From: UBA6107 sp964533735
GTDB taxonomy: Bacteria > Chloroflexota > Anaerolineae > Anaerolineales > Anaerolineaceae
Reading direction: 5' to 3'
DNA length: 64,000 nucleotides
Assembly: GCA_964533735.1 (NCBI GenBank)
Contig: CAZHMD010000013.1
Location: forward strand, 9,614 to 73,613
Shown here: positions 8,219 through 16,268 of the stretch, piece after piece
Layout: each line of letters starts with the position of its first letter
Position numbering within the stretch: the first letter of the stretch is position 1
Translations under genes and position numbers: made by a program
The notes under the pieces: generated by a model
The model's database searches: none
The model's input: only the letters and a program-made list of their open reading frames with translations
Told to the model about the DNA's origin: nothing

Positions 8219-8767
8219 ATGGAAGAAAGAAACATACTGGTCGCTTATACAACCATGAGTGGTTCAACTCAGGAAATCGCTGATTTTGTGGCTAATGAAC
8301 TCACCCATCTGGGGCAGCACGTAGTTTTGCGTCCGTGCAGTGAAATTAATGATCTCAAAGCATTCAGCGGTGTCGTACTCGGCGCACCGATTTACATGTT
8401 CCACCTTCACAAAGACGCACAACGTTTTTTACAGCGCCATCAAAAGAGTCTGGCTGATTTGCCTATCGCCGTATTTGCCGGCGGACCTTATGGACCCAAT
8501 GTTGCGCAGGATGCCCTTGAGGTTCGAAAAAACCTGGATAATGAGTTGGCAAAATTCGGCTGGTTGAAACCTGTCAGCGTTCAATTGGTTGGCGGACGGT
8601 TTGACCCAGCTCGCCTGCGTTTTCCATATAACCTGATCCCAGCCCTAAAGCAAGCCCCTGCCAGTGACGCCCGCAATTGGGAGGAAATCCGCGCTTGGGT
8701 CAGTAACCTACCCGTCCTGTTTATGCATCCAATTTCACAATCTCTGGTCTGCGAAAGGAGCCTGTGA
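8219..8767 (+). CDS. flavodoxin-domain protein (HemG-like)
   Basis: A 182-residue protein. The N-terminal FMN phosphate loop is TTMSGSTQEIA and is followed by the alternating alpha/beta pattern of flavodoxins, with GAPIYMFHLHKDAQRFL as the second flavin loop and FAGGPYG as the third. The closest known arrangement is the menaquinone-dependent protoporphyrinogen oxidase (HemG)/flavodoxin-5 group; whether it oxidises protoporphyrinogen or serves another redox partner is not decidable here. ATG 8219 is chosen for the AAGAAAGGG ribosome-binding site; an earlier ATG at 8174 has none. It overlaps the next gene in TGATG, so the two are translationally coupled. Confidence 0.82.
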   Translation: MEERNILVAYTTMSGSTQEIADFVANELTHLGQHVVLRPCSEINDLKAFSGVVLGAPIYMFHLHKDAQRFLQRHQKSLADLPIAVFAGGPYGPNVAQDALEVRKNLDNELAKFGWLKPVSVQLVGGRFDPARLRFPYNLIPALKQAPASDARNWEEIRAWVSNLPVLFMHPISQSLVCERSL

Positions 8768-9402
8768 TGAAGAGCGCACGGTTTCAATTTGTTGCAATCA
8801 TGGGCGCCATCATGGGGGCAGCCGGCATCGAGCACGGAGTGGGCGAATTTCTGCAGGGTAACATTGCGCCAGATGGATTAATGATCCAATCCTGGCCAGA
8901 TTCCGCTTTCTTTCAGAGCCTGGGTGGCGAGCCAGCCCTGACCATCTTGCCTAATTTACGACTGACCGGTCTCCTGGCAATTGGATTTTCACTGTTGTAC
9001 GCTATCTGGGCGATTTATTTTGCTCAGAGTAAGCACAACAGGTGGATCTTGATGTTGCTGGCCATTCCAATGCTGTTGTTTGGTGGCGGGATCTTTCCCC
9101 CCATTCTGGGGTTGTTGATAGGCGCTGCTGCTTCTGCGTTCAGGTCTCCTGTACGTCAAAAATCAATCGGTGGGGTAGGGCGGTTCCTCGGTCTGTCTTG
9201 GGGGTGGATCCTGGCGGTTTGTTGTTTATCCTGGCTGGCTTTGTTTCCCGGCGTTGCTGTCCTGAATTACTTCTTCGGGGTTGACTCAGTGCCTTTCACG
9301 CTGGCAATGATAATCACTGCTTTTCTATTTCTATTTATCGCTTATCGGAGCAGCATTCAGCATGATCGATTAATGCTCACGCGTCTGAACAACCAGAAGT
9401 GA
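8767..9402 (+). CDS. conserved multi-spanning membrane protein of unknown function
   Basis: A 211-residue protein with about five hydrophobic segments (near 5-22, 65-85, 92-125, 145-165, 175-195). The first segment carries a glycine-rich GAIMGAAGIEHG pattern, and a hydrophilic external loop follows (about 25-60). No catalytic motif is seen and I do not recognise the family. It starts at ATG 8767, one base inside the flavodoxin stop codon, with GGAG 5-8 nt upstream, so it is coupled to the flavodoxin. A membrane partner for a flavin protein is an inference from that coupling only. The product probably comes under the divergent MalT-type regulator. Confidence 0.7.
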   Translation: MKSARFQFVAIMGAIMGAAGIEHGVGEFLQGNIAPDGLMIQSWPDSAFFQSLGGEPALTILPNLRLTGLLAIGFSLLYAIWAIYFAQSKHNRWILMLLAIPMLLFGGGIFPPILGLLIGAAASAFRSPVRQKSIGGVGRFLGLSWGWILAVCCLSWLALFPGVAVLNYFFGVDSVPFTLAMIITAFLFLFIAYRSSIQHDRLMLTRLNNQK

Positions 9403-9809
9403 ATTAGGTAAGAAGTGTTCACCATTGTCGTGCCACACCTGCATAATTTATAAATTGGTTACCCGATAATTATTGATCCGTTGCCAAAAAAACCCATAAA
9501 ACTTGCCAATTTGGCAAGTTTTGGCCTTTAAATTCGCCAAACAGGCAAGTATTATTTTCCAGCATTTGTGCAACAATTATTATATATACTTTTTGTTGCC
9601 CCTTAACAACGTATCTACCTTGCCAGGTTCGGATTGAATCTTTTTTTAAACTCGAACTCTCATTGATTCGATTTGAGCACTGGAATCTTTTCGTTACTGA
9701 GGAACGAGTTCTTTAAACCAATACAATTGAATTAATTGTTCCCAGTTCCGGAACAAATAACAATTCAACTGTTTTCCAGCGTTCAAATTTGAATGGTCAT
9801 TTCTCTGAA
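9403..9809. other. intergenic region between convergent genes; AT-rich, with TTGCCAA repeats
   Basis: About 400 bp without a convincing gene. The motif TTGCCAA and its complement recur (near 9481, 9503-9509, 9511-9517, with a variant pair at 9535-9549) around a strong palindrome listed separately. The right half is AT-rich with no ribosome-binding site followed by a frame of useful length. Confidence 0.5.
9498..9522. terminator. 12-bp perfect palindrome, probable bidirectional terminator or operator
   Basis: AAAACTTGCCAA and TTGGCAAGTTTT flank a single T. As RNA it forms a stem of about ten pairs closed by AATTT with A and U runs at both ends, which suits termination of the convergent genes ending at 9402 (+) and 9810 (-). 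Its DNA symmetry would also suit a dimeric repressor. Confidence 0.5.
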
Positions 9810-11261
9810 TCAGAACGGTCCGAGCTGGATACGGTTGCCCAGCCACAGGAAGAACACGATCACTGGGATCACCAGCAGCCACAGCTTCCAGGTGAAGCGC
9901 ATCCATTTGGCGTAGCCCACGGAGGCGATGCCGAGGGTGATCAGCAGCACCGGGTTGGTGGGGTAAGCCATGTTGGAAAAGCCATCCCCGAAGCAGTAAG
10001 CCAGCACGGTGAGCTGGCGCGTCACCCCCACCAGGTCTGCCAGCGGCAGCAGGATGGGCATGAGCAGCACCGCCTTGGCGCCCGCTGAGCCGATGAAGAA
10101 CTCGATGATCAGCGCCAGCAGGAAGATGAGCAGCACCGCGGTGAACGGGGACGCCGCCTGCAGCCCACCGGCAGCACCGTGCAGAATGGTATCCATCACC
10201 TGGCCGGAAGTGACGATGTGCTTGATGCTGGCAGACATCAGCAGCAGGGGGATGCCGGGAGCCAGTCCGCCGATGCCTTCGAGCAGGGCTTTGCCAATGA
10301 CTTTGCCGCCCGCACCTGAAACAAAACCGGCCGCCAGCCCGCCGGCGAAGAAGAGGATGCCCACCAGCGGCAGCGCGTAATCCGAGAGGAACGGCACGAA
10401 TGGGCTACTGAGTAGAACTGCCACGATCAGGAGCAGGAAAGCACCAAAGACCAGGGCGGCTTTTCCAAGGCGTCCGCCGGCAGAGTGCAGGGAATCCAGG
10501 TCGAGCGCGCTGTAACGCTCGCGGTCTGCCTGGCTCTCCTTGAAGACCAGTGAATCCTCGGGGTTGCGGTCGATCTTGCGCGCGTAGCTCACCAGGAACC
10601 ACGCCAGCAGGGCGTAGATGACCAGGAAGATGGGGATGCGGAAGAGACCGCCGGTGAAGAGCGGCAGCCCGGCCAGTTTTTGCGCCACCCCGATGGTGAA
10701 GGGGTTGGTGATTGCGGCTGAGAAGCCCATGTTGGTGGCCAGGATGCTCATGCCGAGGCCCACCAGCGCGTCCCAGCCGAGGGAGTAACTCAGGGCGATC
10801 ATCAGCGGCACCAGCGGCACGATCTCTTCAAAGAGCCCGAGGAAGGCGCCCAGCGACATGAAGAAGAAGGAGATGACGAGGAGCAGCAGGTACTTGCGTT
10901 TGCCGAAGCGCTTAACGATCGAAGCCAGGGCTGAGCGCAGGATGCCGCTTTTATCGAGGACGGCAAATGCGCCGCCGACCAGCAGGATGAAGATGATGAT
11001 GGCAATGAGCACCATGGCGTCATCCCCCCACAACACCTCCACCGGGGCAGTGACCCAGCGCCACACGGGATAATCCGGGCGGTCGACCACCTGGTAGGAA
11101 TCCGGCAGTATGACCGTGCGTTCATCAAACACCTGGCGCTCGTACAACCCGGCAGGCAGTACGCGCGTGAGCACCCCAGCCACGAGCATCAGGAATAACA
11201 GGATCAACGCGGATTGGATGAAAGCTTTCTTGCTGATCTGCGCGCCGGCTTTTTGGTCCAT
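9810..11261 (-). CDS. YfcC-type membrane carrier (ArsB/NhaD-DcuC superfamily)
   Basis: A 483-residue integral membrane protein with about 12 hydrophobic segments, starting ISKKAFIQSALILLFLMLVAG. Features of the YfcC/basic amino-acid antiporter group are visible: a WxWVTAPVEVLWG loop near 70, the GAFAVLDKSGIL segment near 105, a FGLFEEIVPLVP-like re-entrant segment and an ATNMGFSAAITNPFTIGVAQ segment near 180. These resemble the paired hairpins of dicarboxylate and amino-acid carriers. The substrate is unknown; amino acid, peptide or dicarboxylate are all possible. The start is supported by GAGGAAACC before ATG, and a matching sigma70 promoter lies upstream. Transcribed alone, convergent with the flavodoxin pair. 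Confidence 0.85.
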   Translation of the reverse strand: MDQKAGAQISKKAFIQSALILLFLMLVAGVLTRVLPAGLYERQVFDERTVILPDSYQVVDRPDYPVWRWVTAPVEVLWGDDAMVLIAIIIFILLVGGAFAVLDKSGILRSALASIVKRFGKRKYLLLLVISFFFMSLGAFLGLFEEIVPLVPLMIALSYSLGWDALVGLGMSILATNMGFSAAITNPFTIGVAQKLAGLPLFTGGLFRIPIFLVIYALLAWFLVSYARKIDRNPEDSLVFKESQADRERYSALDLDSLHSAGGRLGKAALVFGAFLLLIVAVLLSSPFVPFLSDYALPLVGILFFAGGLAAGFVSGAGGKVIGKALLEGIGGLAPGIPLLLMSASIKHIVTSGQVMDTILHGAAGGLQAASPFTAVLLIFLLALIIEFFIGSAGAKAVLLMPILLPLADLVGVTRQLTVLAYCFGDGFSNMAYPTNPVLLITLGIASVGYAKWMRFTWKLWLLVIPVIVFFLWLGNRIQLGPF

Positions 11262-11291
11262 GGTTTCCTCGATGTCAAACGGAATGAGCTT

Positions 11292-11320
11292 AGTGTACGA
11301 AAGGCGCGGGTAAAAGTCAA
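11292..11320 (-). promoter_or_regulatory. sigma70-type promoter of the YfcC-like gene
   Basis: Minus strand: TTGACT (11320-11315), 17-bp spacer, TACACT (11297-11292), about 31 nt before the start codon at 11261. Confidence 0.55.
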
Positions 11321-11410
11321 TTCACAAATCTCTTGCCTTGAAAGTCCTGCAATGCCACTTGTTCTTGGTAAAATGAACACCAATGCATCACTCCAGGGAG
11401 AAACCATCTT

Positions 11411-12136
11411 TTGATCTCAACTGAAGAACCCGGCACCATCCAGTTTGGCAGCCGCAACGTTACCTACACCCTCAAGGTGTCCACGCGGGCGCGTCAATTG
11501 CGGGTGACCATTGCCAATGGGCAGATGAGCGTCACCGTTCCGCGCGGACTGCGCCGGGGCAACGTGGAACGCTTTCTGCAGGAGCATGCGCAGTGGATCC
11601 TCGCCAAGCTGGACCAGCCCGCCAAGCGCAAAGCGGCCCCCGCGCTGCCGAAGGATGTCATACTTGTCCAGGGGGTCCCCACGCGCATGGAGCGGGTGGA
11701 GGAGACGACGCGCAAGGCACGGGCAAGGGTGGAATTGGGGAAAGACCGCCTGGTGGTGCGTGTGCCGGCAGGCTCGCGAATTCACACCCTCACCTACGTG
11801 GAAGAGTGGCTGCGGGAGCAAGCGCGGGGAGTGATCGCCAATGTGGTAAAAGCTCAAGCCGCCCGCATGAACGCCCGTCCGAAAAGCCTGACCATCCGCG
11901 ACCAGCGCACACGCTGGGGCAGCTGCTCCACACGCGGCACGCTATCCTTCAACTGGCGCCTGGTGATGGCACCGCCGGCAGTAATGGAGTACGTTGTCAT
12001 TCACGAACTGGCGCATCTCTTCCAGCCCAACCATTCAAAAGATTTCTGGGCGGTGGTGGCGCGTTACGCCCCGGATTATAAACTTCACAGAACCTGGCTG
12101 CGCAAGAACGCCAGCCTGCTGCGACCGCAATCCTGA
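11411..12136 (+). CDS. YgjP/DUF45 zinc-dependent metallohydrolase
   Basis: A 241-residue protein of the YgjP-like family, which shares the SprT/WLM metalloprotease fold. The zinc site is HELAHLFQPNHSKDFW, with two His in HExxH plus a third His shortly after, near residues 197-208. It is preceded by the family signature LTIRDQRTRWGSCSTRGTLSFNWRL. The N-terminal half is beta-rich. The family's substrate is not established; nucleoprotein or peptide processing is the usual guess. The start at TTG 11411 follows CAGGGAG; no ATG is near. It may form a transcript with the acyltransferase and CPBP genes downstream, although a TACAAT element precedes the next gene. Confidence 0.85.
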   Translation: MISTEEPGTIQFGSRNVTYTLKVSTRARQLRVTIANGQMSVTVPRGLRRGNVERFLQEHAQWILAKLDQPAKRKAAPALPKDVILVQGVPTRMERVEETTRKARARVELGKDRLVVRVPAGSRIHTLTYVEEWLREQARGVIANVVKAQAARMNARPKSLTIRDQRTRWGSCSTRGTLSFNWRLVMAPPAVMEYVVIHELAHLFQPNHSKDFWAVVARYAPDYKLHRTWLRKNASLLRPQS

Positions 12137-12171
12137 GCAACTGATACAATAAAGTTTAAAGGAACTCTTAC

Positions 12172-13197
12172 TTGGAAATCACCCTCAGCACCGAATTTTC
12201 AGAGTCAATGGAACAGGTGTGGAACGACCTGCTGGACAGGTCGAACCCGCATGTGCCGTTCCTGCGCTTTGAGTACCTGCAAGCCTGGTGGCAGCACCGC
12301 GGCGGTGGGGAGTGGCCGCAGGAGGCGCAATTGGCGATCCTGCTCGGGCACAAAGACGGCGTGCTTGCCGGCATCGCGCCCTGCTTCACCGCCGAACACG
12401 AGGGTGAAAAACGCCTGCTCCTGCTCGGCAGCATTGAGATCAGTGATTACCTTGACCTCATCTCGCAGGAAGCTGACCGGGTGGATTTTGTGCGCTCACT
12501 GGTGGCATATCTTGAAGGATGTCCCGCAGAACTTGGTCCTGTAAAGGCAATCGATCTTTATAACATTCTGGACGATTCTCCCACCATCCGTGCATTCGAG
12601 GAGATTGACGCATCAAAAGAGCGCCTGAAGGTCGAGCAGCTGCAGCATTCGCCGTACATCAAGCTGCCGGGGGATTGGGAGACTTATCTCTCGCAGATCG
12701 ACTCGAAGCAGCGCCACGAGATCCGCCGCAAGATGCGCCGCGCCGCCGAAGCAGAGATCCCTGCCGAAGTGTATTTCTCCGCCGACATTGAGACGTTGGA
12801 TGCGGACATGGATATTTTCCTCGGCCTGATGGCCCAAGATGCAGATAAATGTACCTTCCTGACGCCGGCGATGCGCGAGCAGATGAAAGCCATCATCCGC
12901 GCCGGTTTCGGCATCGGCTGCCTGCAGCTGGTGTTCCTGAAAATTGGAGACGAGTTCGCCGCCGGATACCTCAACGCAGATTACCTCGACCGCATCTGGG
13001 TGTATAACTCCGGGATCGACACGCGCTTCATGTCCTACTCGCCCGGCTGGGTGCTGCTGGGGCATTTGCTTAAGTGGGCCAACGAGAACGGGCGCGAGGA
13101 ATTCGACTTCATGCGCGGCAATGAGGATTACAAGTACAAGTTCGGCGCGATTGACAGGTTTGTAATGCGGGTGACGCTGGCTTTAACAGGGAGATGA
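12172..13197 (+). CDS. FemAB/CelD-like GNAT acyltransferase
   Basis: A 341-residue protein matching the pattern of CelD/BcsL or Acetyltransf_6 proteins. An N-terminal GNAT-like half begins VPFLRFEYLQAWWQHRG. A basic helix IDSKQRHEIRRKMRRA lies in the centre and the second GNAT-like half contains EFAAGYLNADYLDRIWVYNSG and FDFMRGNEDYKYKFG. Relatives transfer acyl or aminoacyl groups in cell-wall or exopolysaccharide synthesis; the acceptor here is unknown. It starts at TTG 12172 with AAAGGAAC upstream, and its TGA is one base before the ATG of the CPBP protease, so the two are co-translated. Confidence 0.82.
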   Translation: MEITLSTEFSESMEQVWNDLLDRSNPHVPFLRFEYLQAWWQHRGGGEWPQEAQLAILLGHKDGVLAGIAPCFTAEHEGEKRLLLLGSIEISDYLDLISQEADRVDFVRSLVAYLEGCPAELGPVKAIDLYNILDDSPTIRAFEEIDASKERLKVEQLQHSPYIKLPGDWETYLSQIDSKQRHEIRRKMRRAAEAEIPAEVYFSADIETLDADMDIFLGLMAQDADKCTFLTPAMREQMKAIIRAGFGIGCLQLVFLKIGDEFAAGYLNADYLDRIWVYNSGIDTRFMSYSPGWVLLGHLLKWANENGREEFDFMRGNEDYKYKFGAIDRFVMRVTLALTGR

Positions 13198-13198
13198 G

Positions 13199-13960
13199 AT
13201 GGACGGGGTAAAGCAGCACACACCACTACAATCAATTCTTTTGCACCTGCTTCCGGGAGTCGTCGTCCTTTTTTCGATCCTGATCTTTTCCCAGCCCCTA
13301 TATTCAAAATTACTGGGTATTGATGAGAGATTAAGCCCAGTCCTGGGGTTTCTCCTGGGGATACTATTTGGATTGTTGCCCGTTCAGCTTGGGCTCCTGT
13401 TGCTTGCCGGTAAAAATGAGACTGGAAAGTATTCGATCAGGAAAATCATAAAATATACCGAAAAAGGCACATTGAAAGACTATTTGGTCTTTGTACCGCT
13501 CCTCATCTTATATTTCCTGGTGATGTTCGTGGTAATCGCTCCCCTGATCCAGCCCGCCATAGTTAAAACATTTTTCTCCTGGTGGCCTGAGCAGTACAAC
13601 TTTCAACTGCTGCTGCAAAACCCTGCAGCCTTAGCCGGTTATGGCGGAACAAAACTTCTCATGCCTGTTTATATTCTGCTGAGCTGCATCTCAGGACCGT
13701 TCGTGGAAGAATTGTATTTTCGCGGCTATCTGCTTCCCAGGATGGAAAAATATGCCGGAAAATGGGCAGCATTGCTTAACACGGTGCTTTTTTCCGTTTA
13801 TCACTTCTTTTCGCCGTGGGAAAACCTGATCAGGATAGCAGCCTCCTATCCATTGATCCATCTTGTCTGGAAAAAACGGAACATCCGGTTAAGTATGCTG
13901 GTTCACATGATTGTTAATACGGTTGGCGGAATCATCGCATTATTCATGATTCTGCGATAA
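13199..13960 (+). CDS. CPBP family intramembrane metalloprotease
   Basis: A 253-residue membrane protein with seven or eight hydrophobic segments. The CPBP (Rce1/Abi) motifs are present: EELYFRGYL near 180, a second motif SVYHFF near 200 and HMIVNT near 237 supplying the metal-binding His residues. Members cleave membrane-embedded or prenylated substrates, and in bacteria are often linked to bacteriocin maturation or immunity; nothing nearby indicates a substrate. The ribosome-binding site AGGGAG is inside the end of the acyltransferase gene, giving a two-gene cistron. Confidence 0.87.
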   Translation: MDGVKQHTPLQSILLHLLPGVVVLFSILIFSQPLYSKLLGIDERLSPVLGFLLGILFGLLPVQLGLLLLAGKNETGKYSIRKIIKYTEKGTLKDYLVFVPLLILYFLVMFVVIAPLIQPAIVKTFFSWWPEQYNFQLLLQNPAALAGYGGTKLLMPVYILLSCISGPFVEELYFRGYLLPRMEKYAGKWAALLNTVLFSVYHFFSPWENLIRIAASYPLIHLVWKKRNIRLSMLVHMIVNTVGGIIALFMILR

Positions 13961-14032
13961 TTCGCGGATTATCTCCACTTCGCAATTATCAATGAAGAGA
14001 TGAAATTTGATAGATTGCGTATTAATAATACA

Positions 14033-14054
14033 AAAGCCGGGCGAACCCGGCTTT
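14033..14054. terminator. bidirectional intrinsic terminator
   Basis: AAAGCCGGG (14033-14041) and CCCGGCTTT (14046-14054) form a 9-bp stem. The loop reads CGAA on the plus strand and TTCG on the minus strand. It serves the CPBP gene and the convergent M20 peptidase. Confidence 0.75.
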
Positions 14055-14058
14055 ACCT

Positions 14059-15543
14059 TTACATGTCTTTGGATGCCCAGCGTGGAATGAGGCGGTAGAA
14101 GAATTCCACCATAGTGTGCATGGCTTCGATCGAGATGCGCTCATTGACCCCGTGCACGCGGTGCACATCTTCCTGGGTAACGCGGATGGGCGAGAAGCGG
14201 TAAACCTGGTCACTCACCTCATGGAAGTTGCGCGAGTCGGTGCCGCCGAGCATGATGTAAGGCGCCACCGCCGTGCCGGGGAAGAGTTCGCTGGTGACTG
14301 ACGTGATGTGCTGATAAGCCGGACATTCCACATCCGAAACCGGGGACGCTTCCCAGGCTTTGTCCGGCATCGGCTCAAAGGTGACGCGCTCATCGTGGAT
14401 GACCTTGCGCACACGCTCGCACACGGAGGCGATGGATTCTCCCTGCAGCAGGCGGAAATTGACCACCGCTTCCGCCATAGAAGGCAGCACGTTATCCTTT
14501 ACCCCGCCTTTGATGATGGTGGGAGCCATGGTGGTGCGGATGGTGGCATCGGCTTCCGGTTTTTTGGCCAGCCTGGATTCGATGAGTCCTTTGAAGAGCC
14601 ACAGGTTGGCGAACGCCAGCTGCATCACGGGTGACGCGGCTGCGCCTAATCCTTCAAACATGGGCAGGACAGCGCTGACGCGGGAGGGGAATTTGTGCTT
14701 CTGCAGGCGGTCAATGGCGGATGCCAGGATGCCAATAGCTGTAGCATTTGATGGGGTGGAGGAATGCCCGCCGCTGGCCTGCGCCTGCAGCTTGAGCGAA
14801 AGGTAGCCTTTCTCGGCGACGCCAATCATGGCTGCCAGTCCTTCCACGCCCGGGATCATATCATCGTAAATCGAGCCGCCTTCGTCGATGACCGACTGCA
14901 CGTGAATGCCTTTGGCTTTGAGGTGCGCCACCACCGCCACCGCGCCTGAACCGAGCACTTCCTCGTTGTGGCTGAAGGACAGCATTACGGTGCGTTCCGG
15001 CTGGTAATTGTTCTTGATGAGTTGTTCCACCGCCTCGAATACGGCGATCAACTGGTTCTTGATATCCATGCTGCCGCGACCCCAGATAAAGCCGTCAGCG
15101 ATCTCGCCTGAAAATGGCGCGTGTGTCCATTCCGATAAGGTATGTTCATCAGCGGGGACAACATCCTGGTGCGCCATGAAGACGATCGGGTCGAGTTGGC
15201 TGTTGGACCCTTTCCAGGTATACAGCAGGCTGTAGCCATCCAGGATTTCTTTTTTGAGGATGGAATGTGCGAGCGGGTATTGTTTTGCTAGTTTGGTTTG
15301 CAGCACCTTAAAGTTGGCTTTCTCATCCTGCTCCACATCTTCATGTGAAATGGTCTCCACTTTGATGACCGATGAGAGGTTCCTGGCAGCATCCAGCGGG
15401 TCAACAGCCAGTTTGGGCAGGGAGGGATTGTACTCAATGTAAACATTGGAGGCGCGCCGTGAGAACAGCATCATGCGCACGAGCAGGAAGGCGGCGACCA
15501 GCAAGACCACAGCGATGACAATGACGAATATAGGGAGGAACAT
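14059..15543 (-). CDS. membrane-anchored M20 family metallopeptidase
   Basis: A 494-residue protein with an N-terminal membrane segment (about 3-26) followed by an M20 dinuclear zinc peptidase. Metal ligands are visible as MAHQDVVP (His), GRGSMDIKN (bridging Asp), SHNEEVLG (catalytic Glu plus ligand Glu), DEGG and, near the end, LGGTDSRNFHEV (His). The dimerisation insert with QASGGHSSTPS lies between. Length and anchor resemble the CPS1/PM20D1 carboxypeptidase branch, which hydrolyses peptides or N-acyl amino acids. Its upstream region has a TATAAT (minus strand, 15639-15634) and an 8-bp hairpin (arms 15584-15591 and 15607-15614) in the 5' leader. GAGG precedes the ATG. Confidence 0.9.
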   Translation of the reverse strand: MFLPIFVIVIAVVLLVAAFLLVRMMLFSRRASNVYIEYNPSLPKLAVDPLDAARNLSSVIKVETISHEDVEQDEKANFKVLQTKLAKQYPLAHSILKKEILDGYSLLYTWKGSNSQLDPIVFMAHQDVVPADEHTLSEWTHAPFSGEIADGFIWGRGSMDIKNQLIAVFEAVEQLIKNNYQPERTVMLSFSHNEEVLGSGAVAVVAHLKAKGIHVQSVIDEGGSIYDDMIPGVEGLAAMIGVAEKGYLSLKLQAQASGGHSSTPSNATAIGILASAIDRLQKHKFPSRVSAVLPMFEGLGAAASPVMQLAFANLWLFKGLIESRLAKKPEADATIRTTMAPTIIKGGVKDNVLPSMAEAVVNFRLLQGESIASVCERVRKVIHDERVTFEPMPDKAWEASPVSDVECPAYQHITSVTSELFPGTAVAPYIMLGGTDSRNFHEVSDQVYRFSPIRVTQEDVHRVHGVNERISIEAMHTMVEFFYRLIPRWASKDM

Positions 15544-15661
15544 TTTTACCTCGGAAGAACGGAGTGTTGGTTTAGTTCTTGACGAGAATGGATATGCGGG
15601 TAATGCCCATTCTCAACCAGTGACTGAAATCGGATTATAGCATTGACAGTGCATAAATGCG

Positions 15662-15687
15662 AAGTGGCTCGCACAGGCGAGCCACTT
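15662..15687. terminator. 10-bp hairpin after the CBS gene
   Basis: AAGTGGCTCG and CGAGCCACTT enclose CACAGG just downstream of the CBS gene on the minus strand. There is no clear U-tract on the minus strand, so it may terminate weakly or protect the 3' end. Confidence 0.5.
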
Positions 15688-15704
15688 TAGTCATCGAATA
15701 CAGA

Positions 15705-16145
15705 TTAAAGCTGTATTTCCTGCCCCAGCATGTAGTTCTCAAGTCCCTTAATCAAGGCATCTTTGTCCTTTAAGAGGACCTTCACGACGTCACCTATGGA
15801 GATCACGCCAACCACCTTGCCGTCTTTTACAACAGGCAGGTGGCGGATGCGTTTGTCGGACATTTGCGCCATGCAGGTTTCGGCAGATTGCTCCGGGCTG
15901 ACATAGTACACTTTTGAGGTCATCACGTCTTTGACGGGCGTGGTCACCGGATTGCCAAGCAGGGTACCGCGGCGGGCATAATCCCTTTCGGAGAAAATTC
16001 CTTTCACAGTGTCGCCGTCCATCACCATCACTGCACCGATCTGTTTCTCTGTCATCAACTTCAGGGCATCCAGGATGGTTGCCTCAGGTTTGACGGAGTA
16101 AACCGCATGCCCTTTATTTTCCAGGATTGATTTGACCGTTGCCAT
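15705..16145 (-). CDS. two-CBS-domain protein
   Basis: A 146-residue protein made almost entirely of two CBS domains (about 8-62 and 72-130). Typical segments are GAVMVMDGDTVKGIFSERD and the second-domain HLPVVKDGKVVGVISIGDV. Stand-alone CBS pairs bind adenosine nucleotides and act as energy sensors; the partner is unknown. It starts with GGAGGAAAAA before the ATG and has a sigma70-type promoter. It appears monocistronic. Confidence 0.9.
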   Translation of the reverse strand: MATVKSILENKGHAVYSVKPEATILDALKLMTEKQIGAVMVMDGDTVKGIFSERDYARRGTLLGNPVTTPVKDVMTSKVYYVSPEQSAETCMAQMSDKRIRHLPVVKDGKVVGVISIGDVVKVLLKDKDALIKGLENYMLGQEIQL

Positions 16146-16186
16146 TTTTTCCTCCTACCAACGAGTAATGGGTTAACTGATACTTA

Positions 16187-16215
16187 ATCATAGCCCATTT
16201 GGCGGATAAATTCAA
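16187..16215 (-). promoter_or_regulatory. promoter of the CBS gene
   Basis: Minus strand: TTGAAT (16215-16210), 17-bp spacer, TATGAT (16192-16187), about 40 nt before the start codon. Confidence 0.55.
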
Positions 16216-16268
16216 CTTTTCAGGGGTATTGGTGGCGGTACATTTTGATGAATTTCGCAGCAACGGGA

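Noticed and set aside
11593..12081. 162-codon plus-strand frame within the YgjP-type gene
   Set aside because: Another frame of a gene whose correct frame shows the complete HExxH motif and family signature.
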